This document shows positions 8,691 through 17,491 of a stretch of DNA of 64,000 bases, in pieces. The position numbers were made by a program, and so were the translations under genes. How positions within the stretch are numbered: the first letter of the stretch is position 1; the number at the start of each line of letters is the position of its first letter. The DNA is taken from contig NZ_BAAAUX010000019.1 of the NCBI RefSeq assembly GCF_039534165.1, positions 62,001 through 126,000 of the forward strand. The letters are read 5' to 3'. The stretch comes from Saccharopolyspora_D taberi. Lineage in GTDB: Bacteria > Actinomycetota > Actinomycetes > Mycobacteriales > Pseudonocardiaceae. The notes below the pieces were generated by a model that saw nothing but the letters and a program-made list of their open reading frames with translations, searched no databases and had not been told where the DNA came from.

Positions 8691-9335
8691 ATGATGTCGC
8701 TGTTCGCCGATCGAGCGGACGCCGGGGGCCGGCTGGGGAGCCGGCTTTCCCGCTTCCGCGATTCGGATGCGGTCGTCCTGGGCGTGCCGCTGGGCGGTGT
8801 GCCCGTCGCCTTCGAGGTCGCCAGGGCGCTGCGCGTGGCGCTGGACGTGATCGTGGTCCGCAAGCTCGACGTCGGCTCCCACCCCGAGCTCGGCATGGGG
8901 GCCGTGGGCGAGGACGACGTGCGCATCATCAACGACGAGGTGCTGTGGCGAACCGGGGTGAGCGCGGACGAGATCAGCCGGGCGGTGGGTGCCGCGCGCG
9001 CCGAGGTCGACCGGTTGGCCGCGCGGCTCCGCGCCGGTCGGCCGCGGGCGCGGGTGCGGGGCCGGAGCGCCATCGTGGTCGACGACGGAATCGCCACCGG
9101 CTCCACCGCGCACACCGCCTGCCGCACAGCGCACGAGCTGGGCGCGACGGAGGTCGTGCTCGCCGTGCCCTTCGCCCCGCCGCACGCCTTGGAGCGCTTG
9201 GAGGAAGTCACGGACGAACAGGTGTGCCTGGCCTCCACGAGCGAACCCGGCTCGTTCCGGCAGTCCTACCTCTTCTTCCCCGCTGTCACCGAGGCCGAGG
9301 TCGCCGACCTGCTGCGCCGGTCCACCTCCGGCTGA
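8691..9335 (+). CDS. phosphoribosyltransferase family protein
   Basis: A 214-residue protein with the type I PRTase fold. The PRPP loop is VVDDGIATGSTA (about residues 126-137), and the N-terminal half contains GVPLGGVPVAFEVA and VRKLDVGSHPELGMGA. It resembles the PRT domain of mycobacterial Rv0571c, another DosR-regulon gene. The substrate base is unknown. It sits downstream of the stress protein in the same unit; GGAAGGGCAGGCG precedes the start. Confidence 0.85.
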   Translation: MMSLFADRADAGGRLGSRLSRFRDSDAVVLGVPLGGVPVAFEVARALRVALDVIVVRKLDVGSHPELGMGAVGEDDVRIINDEVLWRTGVSADEISRAVGAARAEVDRLAARLRAGRPRARVRGRSAIVVDDGIATGSTAHTACRTAHELGATEVVLAVPFAPPHALERLEEVTDEQVCLASTSEPGSFRQSYLFFPAVTEAEVADLLRRSTSG

Positions 9336-9340
9336 GTTCC

Positions 9341-9640
9341 AACCCGACCGGCGTCATCCGCGAACTCACCGGCCAATGCCACAGCATCGCCGAACCGGCC
9401 GAGGGCGAGCCGCTGTTCCTACCCGCCGAAATCGTCGAAATCCTTGACCGGCAAGGGGATCTCGGGATCAGCGAGCGGATGCCGCGCATCGAACCTCGCC
9501 GCCAAATCCTCACCGGCATGACGGCGGCTGCGGGAAATCCTGTCCTCGACCTGACCCTCGGTCGAATTCGCCTTGCTGCCAGGAAATTCTGCGCGGATAT
9601 CGCCGAAGTCATCCCCGGCGCCAAGGGAAACGCTCATCCC
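9341..9640 (+). pseudogene. possible gene relic in the spacer after the stress island
   Basis: From about 9341 to 9640 one plus-strand frame has strong G/C third-position bias and protein-like composition (for example GVIRELTGQCHSIAEPAEG and VPGAK-like IPGAKGNAHP), yet it has no credible start codon, no ribosome site and decays into low-quality sequence downstream. I read it as the remnant of a lost gene; I cannot name the family. The rest of the gap to 10043 shows no gene; it falls in G/C content toward the next start. Confidence 0.3.
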
Positions 9641-10043
9641 ACCCCCATGACGACGTCCGCCGCGCGACTGCGCCCGGCACTGACAGGATCGTCAGGCACA
9701 GCCAGGCAAAATAGGGCCGATCGGCCCTCCACTGCCCCAGCCTCCAACCCCCGGCACCAGGACCAACGGATGCAACCACAAACGGTGCCGAGTCAGGGGT
9801 CGCACTCGCCTGTCCGCTCATCTATGGTTGCGCTGTCGAGAAAACTTCCCTCGTCGCTCGACGGTGCCGCCAGAACACCGTTGCAACACCGGATCATTCT
9901 TGGGGGCGGCCGCATCCGGCGACCAACAGATCATCCGGTCATCGCGAAAAACCTGGCGTGCCCAGCCATCAAAGATCTTCGAGAACACCTGTCGACATCG
10001 GCGGGCACCCACTCGGCGGGAATCTGACCTAGGAGCGTTCTGT

Positions 10044-11498
10044 ATGAACAGCCGACGAAGTCCGTTACACCAGTTGCACGTAGTAATCGTCGGAGCGGGC
10101 AACGCGGGTCTTTGTGCCGGTATAGCGGCAATTCAGGCGGGAGCGACGTCGGTCGCCATCCTCGACTCCGCCCCGGAGGAGCTTCGCGGCGGGAACAGCT
10201 CGCTTACCAAGACCATGCGCTTCTCTTGGCGTGAAACGTCTTACATCGCCAACCTGCTCCGGGACAGCGACCGGGACCGCGTCGACGAGATCCTCGCCGG
10301 GCAGACCGAGTACACCGAGGACCAGTACCTCGACGACTGGCTGCGGGTGTCCGGCGGTCAGGTGGACGTCCCGCTCATCGAGTCGATCATCAGCCGGTCG
10401 AACAGCACCATCGCGTGGATGTCGGAGTTCGGGCAGAGCTGGGCGCCGCGTCCGAACCCGCTGCCCGGCGATGTGCCCGTCATCCTCGACGGAGGCGGGC
10501 AGGGGCTGCAGAACAGGAACTTCAGCCGGTTCGAACGCCTGGGGGGAACGGTCTTCTACGACAGTTCCGTGGAAGACATCGAGGTCGCCGCCGACGGGCG
10601 CTACGTCCTCAGAGGCTCGGGCCCGGCGTTCCCGGTCGTCTGCCACGCGCTCGTGCTGGCCTCGGGCGGCTTCGAGGGGAACGCGCGGATGCGGGAGCGC
10701 CACCTCGGCGCGCAGTGGCGGGACGTGAAGCTGCGGGGAGTGCCGTTCAACGAAGGCGCGCCGCTGGAGGCGGCCGTCGCGCTCGGTGCCGACACCGCGG
10801 GCAACTGGAGGAACTGCCACACCACGCCGCAGGGAACGGCGCTGCCGGACTACATGATGCCCGGGCAGATGCACAAATCGCACGGCCTGGCGCGTTACGC
10901 GTTCCCCCGGGGGATCGTCGTCAACCGGGACGGACGCCGGTTCTTCGACGAGTCCGGCGACTACAGCAACCTCTCCTACGTCACGCTGGGGCAGCGGATC
11001 CAGGAGCAGCCGGGCAGGATCGCCTTCCAGATCTTCGACAACAAGGTGGTGCGGGCCGGTCTGCTGCCGGACGGCTACCTCTCCGATCCGGCGTCTGTCG
11101 TCGTGGACTCGATCGAAGAGGGGGCCGGCAGGCTCGCCATCGACGAGGAGAACCTGCTCGACGAGATCAGGCGGCTCAACAACGGAGGCGTCGATCTCGT
11201 TCCTGGTGAACGGGATTCCGCGACCCGCACGCCCAAGCGCATCGACACACCGCCGTACCTGTTCACCCCCGTGGTCTGCGGGCTGACCTTCACCTACGGC
11301 GGGCTGTCGGTCAGCACCGACGCCGAGGTGCGCTCCGGAGAAGAACCGATCAGCGGGCTCTTCGCCGCGGGCGAGATCGTCGGCGGTCTTTACGACCAGG
11401 GATATCCGGGTGGAACCGGGCTGATGGCGGGTGCCGTGCTGGGGCGCTCGGCCGGAAGGCGCGCCGCCGAACACGCTGTCCGAACCGGTGGGAACTGA
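10044..11498 (+). CDS. FAD-dependent oxidoreductase of the fumarate reductase / tricarballylate dehydrogenase type
   Basis: A 484-residue flavoprotein. The N-terminal dinucleotide motif is GAGNAGLCAGIAA, followed by the family segment GGNSSLTKT, and the C-terminus holds FAAGEIVGGLYDQGYPGGTGLMAGAVLGR, typical of the FAD-binding-2 / TcuA family. The start at 10044 follows AGGAG. Codon 8 (10065-10067) is the rare leucine codon TTA, so translation may depend on a bldA-type tRNA. It is the first of four co-directional genes. The substrate is unknown; the family dehydrogenates succinate-like acids. Confidence 0.85.
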   Translation: MNSRRSPLHQLHVVIVGAGNAGLCAGIAAIQAGATSVAILDSAPEELRGGNSSLTKTMRFSWRETSYIANLLRDSDRDRVDEILAGQTEYTEDQYLDDWLRVSGGQVDVPLIESIISRSNSTIAWMSEFGQSWAPRPNPLPGDVPVILDGGGQGLQNRNFSRFERLGGTVFYDSSVEDIEVAADGRYVLRGSGPAFPVVCHALVLASGGFEGNARMRERHLGAQWRDVKLRGVPFNEGAPLEAAVALGADTAGNWRNCHTTPQGTALPDYMMPGQMHKSHGLARYAFPRGIVVNRDGRRFFDESGDYSNLSYVTLGQRIQEQPGRIAFQIFDNKVVRAGLLPDGYLSDPASVVVDSIEEGAGRLAIDEENLLDEIRRLNNGGVDLVPGERDSATRTPKRIDTPPYLFTPVVCGLTFTYGGLSVSTDAEVRSGEEPISGLFAAGEIVGGLYDQGYPGGTGLMAGAVLGRSAGRRAAEHAVRTGGN

Positions 11499-11542
11499 CC
11501 GCGCCGAAGGTCCTGGACACCTCGAGGAAGTTGCGAGCCGAC

Positions 11543-12607
11543 ATGAGAATCGTGATAGCCGGTATCGGGACGATCGGATCGCGGCACGTCGCCTGCTTCG
11601 GGCAGGCAGGCCACGAGGTGATCACCGTGGACCGCAGGGCGGGCGCGGACGCGGACCGGGTGGACCGGGTGCCGGACCCGTCGAACGTCGACGCGTGGGT
11701 CGTCGCCACGCCGACCGCCAGCCACCTCGCGGTGGTCGACGAGATCCTGCGCTCCCGGCCGGACGCGCACATCCTGCTGGAGAAACCCGCCTGCTACCCG
11801 GCCGACCTCGCCGATCTCCTGCGGACCATCCGGAGCCACCCGCGCTCCAGGGTCGTGGTCAACGACGTGTACGCCTACAGCGGGGCCGTGCAGCGGTTCG
11901 CCGAGGTGGTCCGCGGGTCCGGTGACTTCGACCAGATCATGAAGATCACCATGGAGTTCACGAAGAACCGCGAGCTCGACGTCGCCAACGGGAGGTTCGT
12001 CGACACCCAGTACGGCGAGGCCGGTTACGAGTTCTTCCACATGCTCAGCATCCTGCGGTCGATCGTTCCGGCCGACCGGTACGAGACCTACCTGCGAACG
12101 GTCCCGGTGCTGGTGACGCCGGAGTTGCGGGTGCGGACGCTGGCAGCGAACCTCCCGGAGATCGAGCTGTACGCGTCCTCGACGGGGGCCGTCGGGTTCG
12201 GCCACCTGGCCGGGTTCGCCTTCTCCGCGAGCGAGTCGAGGCACTACCTCGCCCGTTCGCGGATTCCCTACGGAGCGGACCTGCGCTACCGGTTCGCCGA
12301 CGTGGAGTTCAGGATCGGCAGGCACGTGACGCTGGTGTTCGAGCCGTGGCACGGAACGGCCGTCGACCACCGGAACAAGCACGCCGTCCACCTGCGCGAC
12401 ACCGAGTCCCAGCGGCATTTCACGTTCTCCGGCAACCACTTCAACGACGCGATCCTGCGGCAGCTGGACCTGCTGCACAACGCGGCGGAGGGCACTTCCG
12501 TGCTGCGGCTGGCCGAGCACCAGTACATGGCGGGGCTCGGTCTCGCCGCGGCCGCGGGCGGCTTCCTGTGGCCGCTTGAAACAGACCTGTACGAGAAACT
12601 CGCATGA
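11543..12607 (+). CDS. Gfo/Idh/MocA family oxidoreductase
   Basis: A 354-residue protein with an N-terminal Rossmann fold (VIAGIGTIGSRHVACFG), the conserved EKPACYPADLADLL segment (EKP lysine) and a C-terminal substrate domain. It would act on a sugar or cyclic substrate with NAD(P). The start at 11543 (MRIVIAG) is preferred; a TTG at 11531 is too close to the GAGGAAG ribosome site. It lies 44 bases after the flavoprotein and 17 bases before the next gene. The C-terminal half is atypical, so the substrate cannot be inferred. Confidence 0.8.
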   Translation: MRIVIAGIGTIGSRHVACFGQAGHEVITVDRRAGADADRVDRVPDPSNVDAWVVATPTASHLAVVDEILRSRPDAHILLEKPACYPADLADLLRTIRSHPRSRVVVNDVYAYSGAVQRFAEVVRGSGDFDQIMKITMEFTKNRELDVANGRFVDTQYGEAGYEFFHMLSILRSIVPADRYETYLRTVPVLVTPELRVRTLAANLPEIELYASSTGAVGFGHLAGFAFSASESRHYLARSRIPYGADLRYRFADVEFRIGRHVTLVFEPWHGTAVDHRNKHAVHLRDTESQRHFTFSGNHFNDAILRQLDLLHNAAEGTSVLRLAEHQYMAGLGLAAAAGGFLWPLETDLYEKLA

Positions 12608-12624
12608 TTTGGAAGTGAGGGACG

Positions 12625-13812
12625 ATGCAGACGACCAAGGACTTCGCGACGATGCTGCGCTTGACCTCCGACATACTGGCCGAGGTCACCGACGCGGAAT
12701 CGGCCCGGACCCGGGTCGAGAGCCGGATCAAGTCCGACGACGCCGACTACCAGCTGTTCACCGACGCGTGCCGGTTCGACGCTCCCTACGTCGGGAGCTG
12801 GATACACGGGCCGGGCGAGAGGGCCCCGTACCTGTCGTTGGAACTGGCCGCCGCGTCGCTGGACGACCAGCACTACCGCGCCATGCTGGCCGAGATCGTG
12901 CTGTCCACCTCCACCGCCATTCCCTACGACTACCGGGCGCTGGCCGCCGAGGAACTCGTCCGCCTCGGACCCGGCGAGTTCGCGGGTGCCCTCCAGGACG
13001 TGGTGGACTCGTTCGAGCCGCTTCCCCTCCGGTCCACGGAGACGAAGATCAACATACCGACGGACGGGATCGACCACCTCTTCGACATCCCGGAGACCGC
13101 GGCGGGCCGGATCGATCTGCTGGTGGCCGCCAGCAAGCTCAAGACCCTGGAAAGCCGGTACTGGCTGGCCAGCCGGATCCTCGGAGTCGGCGAGCACGTG
13201 GGGGCACCGGAGACCGAGGCACAACGGCTGATCGCCGAGGACGTCGGGACGAACATGATCGCACCGTCGGACTACCTGGTTGTCTGGGACCAGGAGTTCC
13301 CGGGCGTGCACGGCGCCAATCTCACGCTCGCCGAGCTGATGCGGATCGTCCTGCTTGCCCCGGAGTGCAAGCTGCCCGACACCACCGTGCGGCCGATCCT
13401 GGTCGACTTCTACCGGTCGGTGCTGCGGATCAGTGGCCGCTCGATCATCGGCCTGGCCGCCGGAGTGTTCCACGTCGAGCACGGAACACTGGCCGACCCG
13501 TCCTACTACTACCAGGGCCGGGACGCGATCATCGGCAAAGGCTGCGTGATCGACTGCGTCGGCGGAGCGATCCTGCAGAAGGGCTCCTTCCTCGGCGGCG
13601 GGTTCATGCCCATCCTGATCCACACCCACAAGCACATCCGCAACAGCAGCGAATCAGCCGCCGCCGAACGCAAACGGATCCTGCCCTGCGTCTTCGTCGC
13701 CGAAACCGGTGCCCGCTACCCGATGCACGCCGTCGGCCTGTTCGAATCCGTCGACTACCTGGACAAGGAAACCCCGTACAAGGGAATCCGAATCCTCCCG
13801 GCCGACGCGTAG
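12625..13812 (+). CDS. uncharacterised protein with a C-terminal left-handed beta-helix (transferase-like)
   Basis: A 395-residue protein. Residues 1-260 are mostly helical and match no family I recognise. The end (about 290-345) reads like hexapeptide-repeat coils (YQGRDAIIGKGCVIDCVGG, AILQKGSFLGGGFMPILI) followed by HTHKHIRNSS, as in acyl- or nucleotidyl-sugar transferases of the LbH class. The start at 12625 follows AAGTGAGGGACG. Position between a Gfo/Idh dehydrogenase and UDP-glucose dehydrogenase suggests sugar modification, but the function is not established. Confidence 0.7.
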   Translation: MQTTKDFATMLRLTSDILAEVTDAESARTRVESRIKSDDADYQLFTDACRFDAPYVGSWIHGPGERAPYLSLELAAASLDDQHYRAMLAEIVLSTSTAIPYDYRALAAEELVRLGPGEFAGALQDVVDSFEPLPLRSTETKINIPTDGIDHLFDIPETAAGRIDLLVAASKLKTLESRYWLASRILGVGEHVGAPETEAQRLIAEDVGTNMIAPSDYLVVWDQEFPGVHGANLTLAELMRIVLLAPECKLPDTTVRPILVDFYRSVLRISGRSIIGLAAGVFHVEHGTLADPSYYYQGRDAIIGKGCVIDCVGGAILQKGSFLGGGFMPILIHTHKHIRNSSESAAAERKRILPCVFVAETGARYPMHAVGLFESVDYLDKETPYKGIRILPADA

Positions 13813-13927
13813 CACCGGCGCCGTTTCGGTCCTTGCCGGAAGTTCGCGGAGTTTCGATCGTTTCCCGCCGCCGAACCGGGGGGCGCGGCCCTCCGGCGAC
13901 GGCGCGCGGGCCAGGGGGAGCGAAGGG

Positions 13928-15253
13928 ATGAGTTCGATGCGCGATTCCAAAGTCGCGGTGGTGGGCGCCGGGTATGTGGGACTGACGACAGCGGCCTGCC
14001 TGGCGTCGCTGGGGCACGAGGTCGTGTGCGCGGATGTCAACCGGGCCAAGGTGAACGCGTTATGCCGCGGTGAGACGACGATCCAGGAGCCCGGGATCTG
14101 CGAACTGGTCGTGGACGGGCTCGCGGCGCAACGGCTGAAGTTCGTGCTCGGCGCGAGTGCCGCGATACCCGAGGCCGGGATCGTTTTCCTGTGCGTGCCA
14201 ACACCGATGGGCCCCGACGGCGCGGCGGATCTGTCCGCCCTCGAGTCCGTCGTGACGGAGCTGCGCCGGGGGCTCCTGCCCGACTGCGTGGTGGTGAACA
14301 AGTCGACGGTTCCGGTGGGAACAGCCGTCCGGGTCGCCGGCCTGCTCGACCGGGCCGACGTCGCGGTGGTGTCCAACCCGGAGTTCCTGCGGGAGGGAAT
14401 GGCGGTCCGCGACTTCCTGGGGCCGGACCGGATCGTGATCGGCTCGGACGACCCGGACGCGGCCAAGCGGGTCGCCGCGCTGTACGGGAACCTGAGCGCA
14501 CCCGTCCTGCTGACCGATTCCGCCAGCGCGGAGATGATCAAGTACGCGTCCAACTGCTACCTGGCCACCCGTCTGTCCTATGTGAACACCATCGCCGAGT
14601 TGTGCGAGCATCTCGGTGCCGACATCGGCGACGTGACCGCGGGCATGGGCTACGACCCGCGGATCGGCAGGTCGTTCCTGCAACCCGGTCCGGGGTGGGG
14701 CGGTTCCTGCCTGTCGAAGGACACCCACGCGCTGCTGCGGGTGGCGGAGGACGCGGGCTGTGGTTTCCCGGTGCTGCGCGCCGCGATCGACACCAACGTG
14801 CACCAGCACGACCTGGTGGTGGACAAGGTCCGCCAAGCGGTCGGCGGCCGGTTGGCGGGCGTCCGGGTCGGCCTGCTCGGGCTGACGTTCAAGGCGGGCA
14901 CGGACGATCTGCGGGACTCCCCCGCGCTGGAGATCGCCGACCGGATGGCGGCCGAAGGCGCGGAACTGGTCGGCTACGACCCGGCCGTCGACGGCCCGGT
15001 GCCGGGCGCGACCGATCGGGTCCAGGTCGCCGAGACCGCCTACCACGCGGCGATGGGCGCGGCGGCCGTGGTGCTGCTGACCGACTGGCCCGAGTTCCGC
15101 GGCCTCGACTGGGACCGGATCGCCGGTCTGGTCGCGGGCCGTTCCGTCATCGACACCCGAAACCTCCTGGACCCGCTCGTCCTGCACCGCGCGGGGCTGT
15201 CCTGCCTGCGCATCGGCCATCCGGCGCCGGACGAGGTCGGCCTGGTGCGATGA
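13928..15253 (+). CDS. ugd: UDP-glucose 6-dehydrogenase family protein
   Basis: A 441-residue UDP-glucose/GDP-mannose dehydrogenase. Visible are the NAD motif GAGYVG (13-18), the STVPVGT segment (126-132), Lys205 and Asn209 in the central domain, the catalytic Cys261 (GWGGSCLSKD) and the C-terminal domain. It would oxidise UDP-glucose (or a related NDP-sugar) to the uronate. GGGGGAG precedes the start. Codon 45 (14060-14062) is TTA, the second TTA in this four-gene group. 115 bases separate it from the preceding gene. Confidence 0.92.
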   Translation: MSSMRDSKVAVVGAGYVGLTTAACLASLGHEVVCADVNRAKVNALCRGETTIQEPGICELVVDGLAAQRLKFVLGASAAIPEAGIVFLCVPTPMGPDGAADLSALESVVTELRRGLLPDCVVVNKSTVPVGTAVRVAGLLDRADVAVVSNPEFLREGMAVRDFLGPDRIVIGSDDPDAAKRVAALYGNLSAPVLLTDSASAEMIKYASNCYLATRLSYVNTIAELCEHLGADIGDVTAGMGYDPRIGRSFLQPGPGWGGSCLSKDTHALLRVAEDAGCGFPVLRAAIDTNVHQHDLVVDKVRQAVGGRLAGVRVGLLGLTFKAGTDDLRDSPALEIADRMAAEGAELVGYDPAVDGPVPGATDRVQVAETAYHAAMGAAAVVLLTDWPEFRGLDWDRIAGLVAGRSVIDTRNLLDPLVLHRAGLSCLRIGHPAPDEVGLVR

Positions 15254-15330
15254 CTTCCACGGGCTGGCCGGGAATTCCGGTGCCGGACGTCGCGGTTGCG
15301 GGCCGGTACCAGCGCACCTAGCCTCCATCG

Positions 15331-15900
15331 ATGCTCGTGCCACGATTGCAGGCGGCAGCGCTCCTCCTCGGCCCGGTCGTCTTCGCCGCGTCGCCGTTCT
15401 TCTGGATCGACGGGCATTACGGCGTGACCGGCGGGATGTTGATCGCGCTGTCGATGGTGCCCTGGGTGTACGGACTGATCGGCGAGTACGAGCGGCTGCG
15501 CGAACGCGTCCCGCGCCTCGCCGGGCTGTGGTTGTTGCTGTTGTTGATCGGGATGTTCGGCAGCATCGCCTTCGGGCTGCAGGGCTTTTTCGAAGGGGTG
15601 TTCGGCGTGGGCGGCCGGGCGGGACTCGCCCAGCTGGAGGACTACCCGCCGCAGAGCGTCTTCGTGCTGTGGCTACCGGGACCGGCTTTCCCGTTGTCCC
15701 TGCTGGTGTTCGGCATGCTCGTCGGCTGGACCCGGATGTCCCCGTGGTGGGTCGCCGTCCTGATCTGCGTTGCCGCGATCGCCTTTCCGCTGGGCCGGGT
15801 CCTCCGCCTCGACTGGGTCGCCTACGTCGTCGACCTGCTGGTGATCGTTCCGTTCACGCAACTCGCCTGGCGTGCTTGGCATCGGACGGCCACCAGCTGA
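15331..15900 (+). CDS. polytopic membrane protein, unknown
   Basis: A 189-residue protein with about five hydrophobic segments (roughly 5-25, 35-52, 65-85, 112-132, 138-182) and no motif I recognise. It has no strong ribosome site and no operon partner. It may be a DUF-type integral membrane protein. Confidence 0.6.
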   Translation: MLVPRLQAAALLLGPVVFAASPFFWIDGHYGVTGGMLIALSMVPWVYGLIGEYERLRERVPRLAGLWLLLLLIGMFGSIAFGLQGFFEGVFGVGGRAGLAQLEDYPPQSVFVLWLPGPAFPLSLLVFGMLVGWTRMSPWWVAVLICVAAIAFPLGRVLRLDWVAYVVDLLVIVPFTQLAWRAWHRTATS

Positions 15901-15910
15901 AGGCACGACG

Positions 15911-16010
15911 TCAGCCGAGGAAGAACAGGACCAGCAGCGCCGTGATGCCGAAGGCGACCCGGTCGGTCGACGGCCGGACGGCCTCCGCGAGGCCAACCGC
16001 TCGAAGAGCC
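15911..16010 (-). pseudogene. short fragment resembling the N-terminus of a BCCT transporter
   Basis: Just after the GntR stop, the minus strand encodes STDRVAFGITALLVLFFLG and then a stop. TDRVVFG followed by a hydrophobic helix is the typical first helix of BCCT (betaine/choline/carnitine) transporters. No start codon is in frame and the remainder is absent, so this would be a deletion relic. The match is short and could be chance. Confidence 0.25.
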
Positions 16011-16016
16011 GGTCGT

Positions 16017-16697
16017 TCAGGCGTCGAGCTCGTCGGCTTCGAAGAGGTCGTCGATGAGCCCGCCGAGATGCGTCCAGTGCTCGGCGGAGAGCACCGCGGC
16101 GGCGTCCGCGTCCCCGCGTGCGCACAGCTCGACCAGCTCGGCGTGGTGGTTGACGGTGTCATGGCCGCCGAGCAGGGTGGAGAACTTGCGGTGCAGGATC
16201 CGGTGCACTTGGGGGTGCAGCTGGTCGATCACCCTGCGCAGGACGGGGTTCCCGGCCGCGTCGATGGCCACCCCGTGGAAGGCGTCGTCGGCGGCGAAGG
16301 CGCCGGTGATGTCGTGCTGCTCGACGGCTCGCGCGAAGTCGTCGTTGGCGCGGCGCATGCGGTCGAGATGATCGGCGGTCATGTGCGGAACCCCGGTCCG
16401 GACGGCGAGTTCGTCCAGCGACCGGAGCACGACCAGGGTGGCCGCGACGTCGTGGCGGTTCAGCGTCGTGATCCGGGCGTAGACGCCGGGCTTGGCCTCG
16501 ACGAGCCCGGTGTCGGTTAGGCGGGTGAGCGCTTCGCGGACCGGCGTGCGGCTGAGCCCGAGGCGCTGGGCGACCTCGGCGTCCCTGATCTTCTCCCCCG
16601 GAGCGAGTTCGCCGCTGACGATCGCGTCCTTGAGCCGTTCGTAGGCTGCGTCGCTCATGCGCGGCCGTTCGACCGGCGCTTCATCCCACCGCGCCAT
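16017..16697 (-). CDS. GntR family regulator (FadR / FCD type)
   Basis: A 226-residue regulator with an N-terminal winged helix (about 14-78, containing AQRLGLSRTPVREALTRL) and a C-terminal helical FCD ligand domain with the usual metal-binding D/H positions (DDAFHGVAI, and later HAELVELC). It lies downstream of the racemase on the same strand (22-base gap). It probably regulates the racemase or the hydroxyproline genes through a small carboxylate or amino acid ligand; the target is inferred from proximity only. Confidence 0.88.
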   Translation of the reverse strand: MARWDEAPVERPRMSDAAYERLKDAIVSGELAPGEKIRDAEVAQRLGLSRTPVREALTRLTDTGLVEAKPGVYARITTLNRHDVAATLVVLRSLDELAVRTGVPHMTADHLDRMRRANDDFARAVEQHDITGAFAADDAFHGVAIDAAGNPVLRRVIDQLHPQVHRILHRKFSTLLGGHDTVNHHAELVELCARGDADAAAVLSAEHWTHLGGLIDDLFEADELDA

Positions 16698-16719
16698 AGC
16701 GCGTCCAATCTAACCGCTG

Positions 16720-17475
16720 TCAGCTGCTGCCCTTCGCCGCCCGCGCATGAGCGATGACGGCCTCGGCGAGGACCTGGGTCGGGTCCACCAGGGGCACGGG
16801 CAGGTCATCGGCGCGGAGGCCGAGCGGAACCTCGGTGCATCCGGCGATGACGGCCTGCGCTCCCCGCTCGACGAGCCGCCGCGCCGCGCTCGCCAGCAGG
16901 CCCGGATCTCGCCTGCCCGCCTTGATCAACCGGATCGCGGCCATCACCTCGTCGGCCTGCGACGCGGCGTCGGGTTCCAGCAGCGCGACCCCGGCAGCGG
17001 CCAGCCACTCCCCGTACAGCCCGGCGCGCACGGTGCCGGTCGTGGCCAGCAGACCGACCTCGCGGACCGGCGGCCGGAGAGCAGCCAGGTGACGGCTCGT
17101 CCGCTCGATCATGTGCACCAAGGGGACGCCGACGCGCTCGATGACCGCGGGCAGGAACGCGTGCGCGGTGTTGCAGGGGACGGCGATCACGTCGGCGCCG
17201 CCGGCGGCGAGCACGCGGGCGCCGTAGGTCAGCCACGGGGTGGGGTCGGTACCGCCTTCGAGCAGGGCCCGGGTGCGGTCGGGGGTTGTCGGGTCGGACC
17301 AGATGATCACGCGCAGGTGTTCCTGGTCGGTGTCGGCCGGGGTCGCGCGGATGAGCTTGGCGTAGAAGTCGGCGGTGGCCGCCGGGCCCATTCCCCCGAG
17401 CACACCGACCGTGGGGCCGACGACGCCTGGGTCGGCGGTTCGGGGGAACGAAACACCGAGGACGGTGTCAGACAC
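16720..17475 (-). CDS. aspartate/glutamate racemase family protein
   Basis: A 251-residue cofactor-independent racemase with the two catalytic cysteines in their motifs: C101 (VPCNTAH) and C213 (AGCTEVP), plus the N-terminal GVLGGMGPAATADF. It would interconvert L and D forms of aspartate, glutamate or a related amino acid. Located 16 bases downstream of the semialdehyde dehydrogenase, so it may be part of the hydroxyproline operon, although no pathway step obviously needs it. Confidence 0.85.
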   Translation of the reverse strand: MSDTVLGVSFPRTADPGVVGPTVGVLGGMGPAATADFYAKLIRATPADTDQEHLRVIIWSDPTTPDRTRALLEGGTDPTPWLTYGARVLAAGGADVIAVPCNTAHAFLPAVIERVGVPLVHMIERTSRHLAALRPPVREVGLLATTGTVRAGLYGEWLAAAGVALLEPDAASQADEVMAAIRLIKAGRRDPGLLASAARRLVERGAQAVIAGCTEVPLGLRADDLPVPLVDPTQVLAEAVIAHARAAKGSS

Positions 17476-17491
17476 GGTGGAGCGCCGAGCG

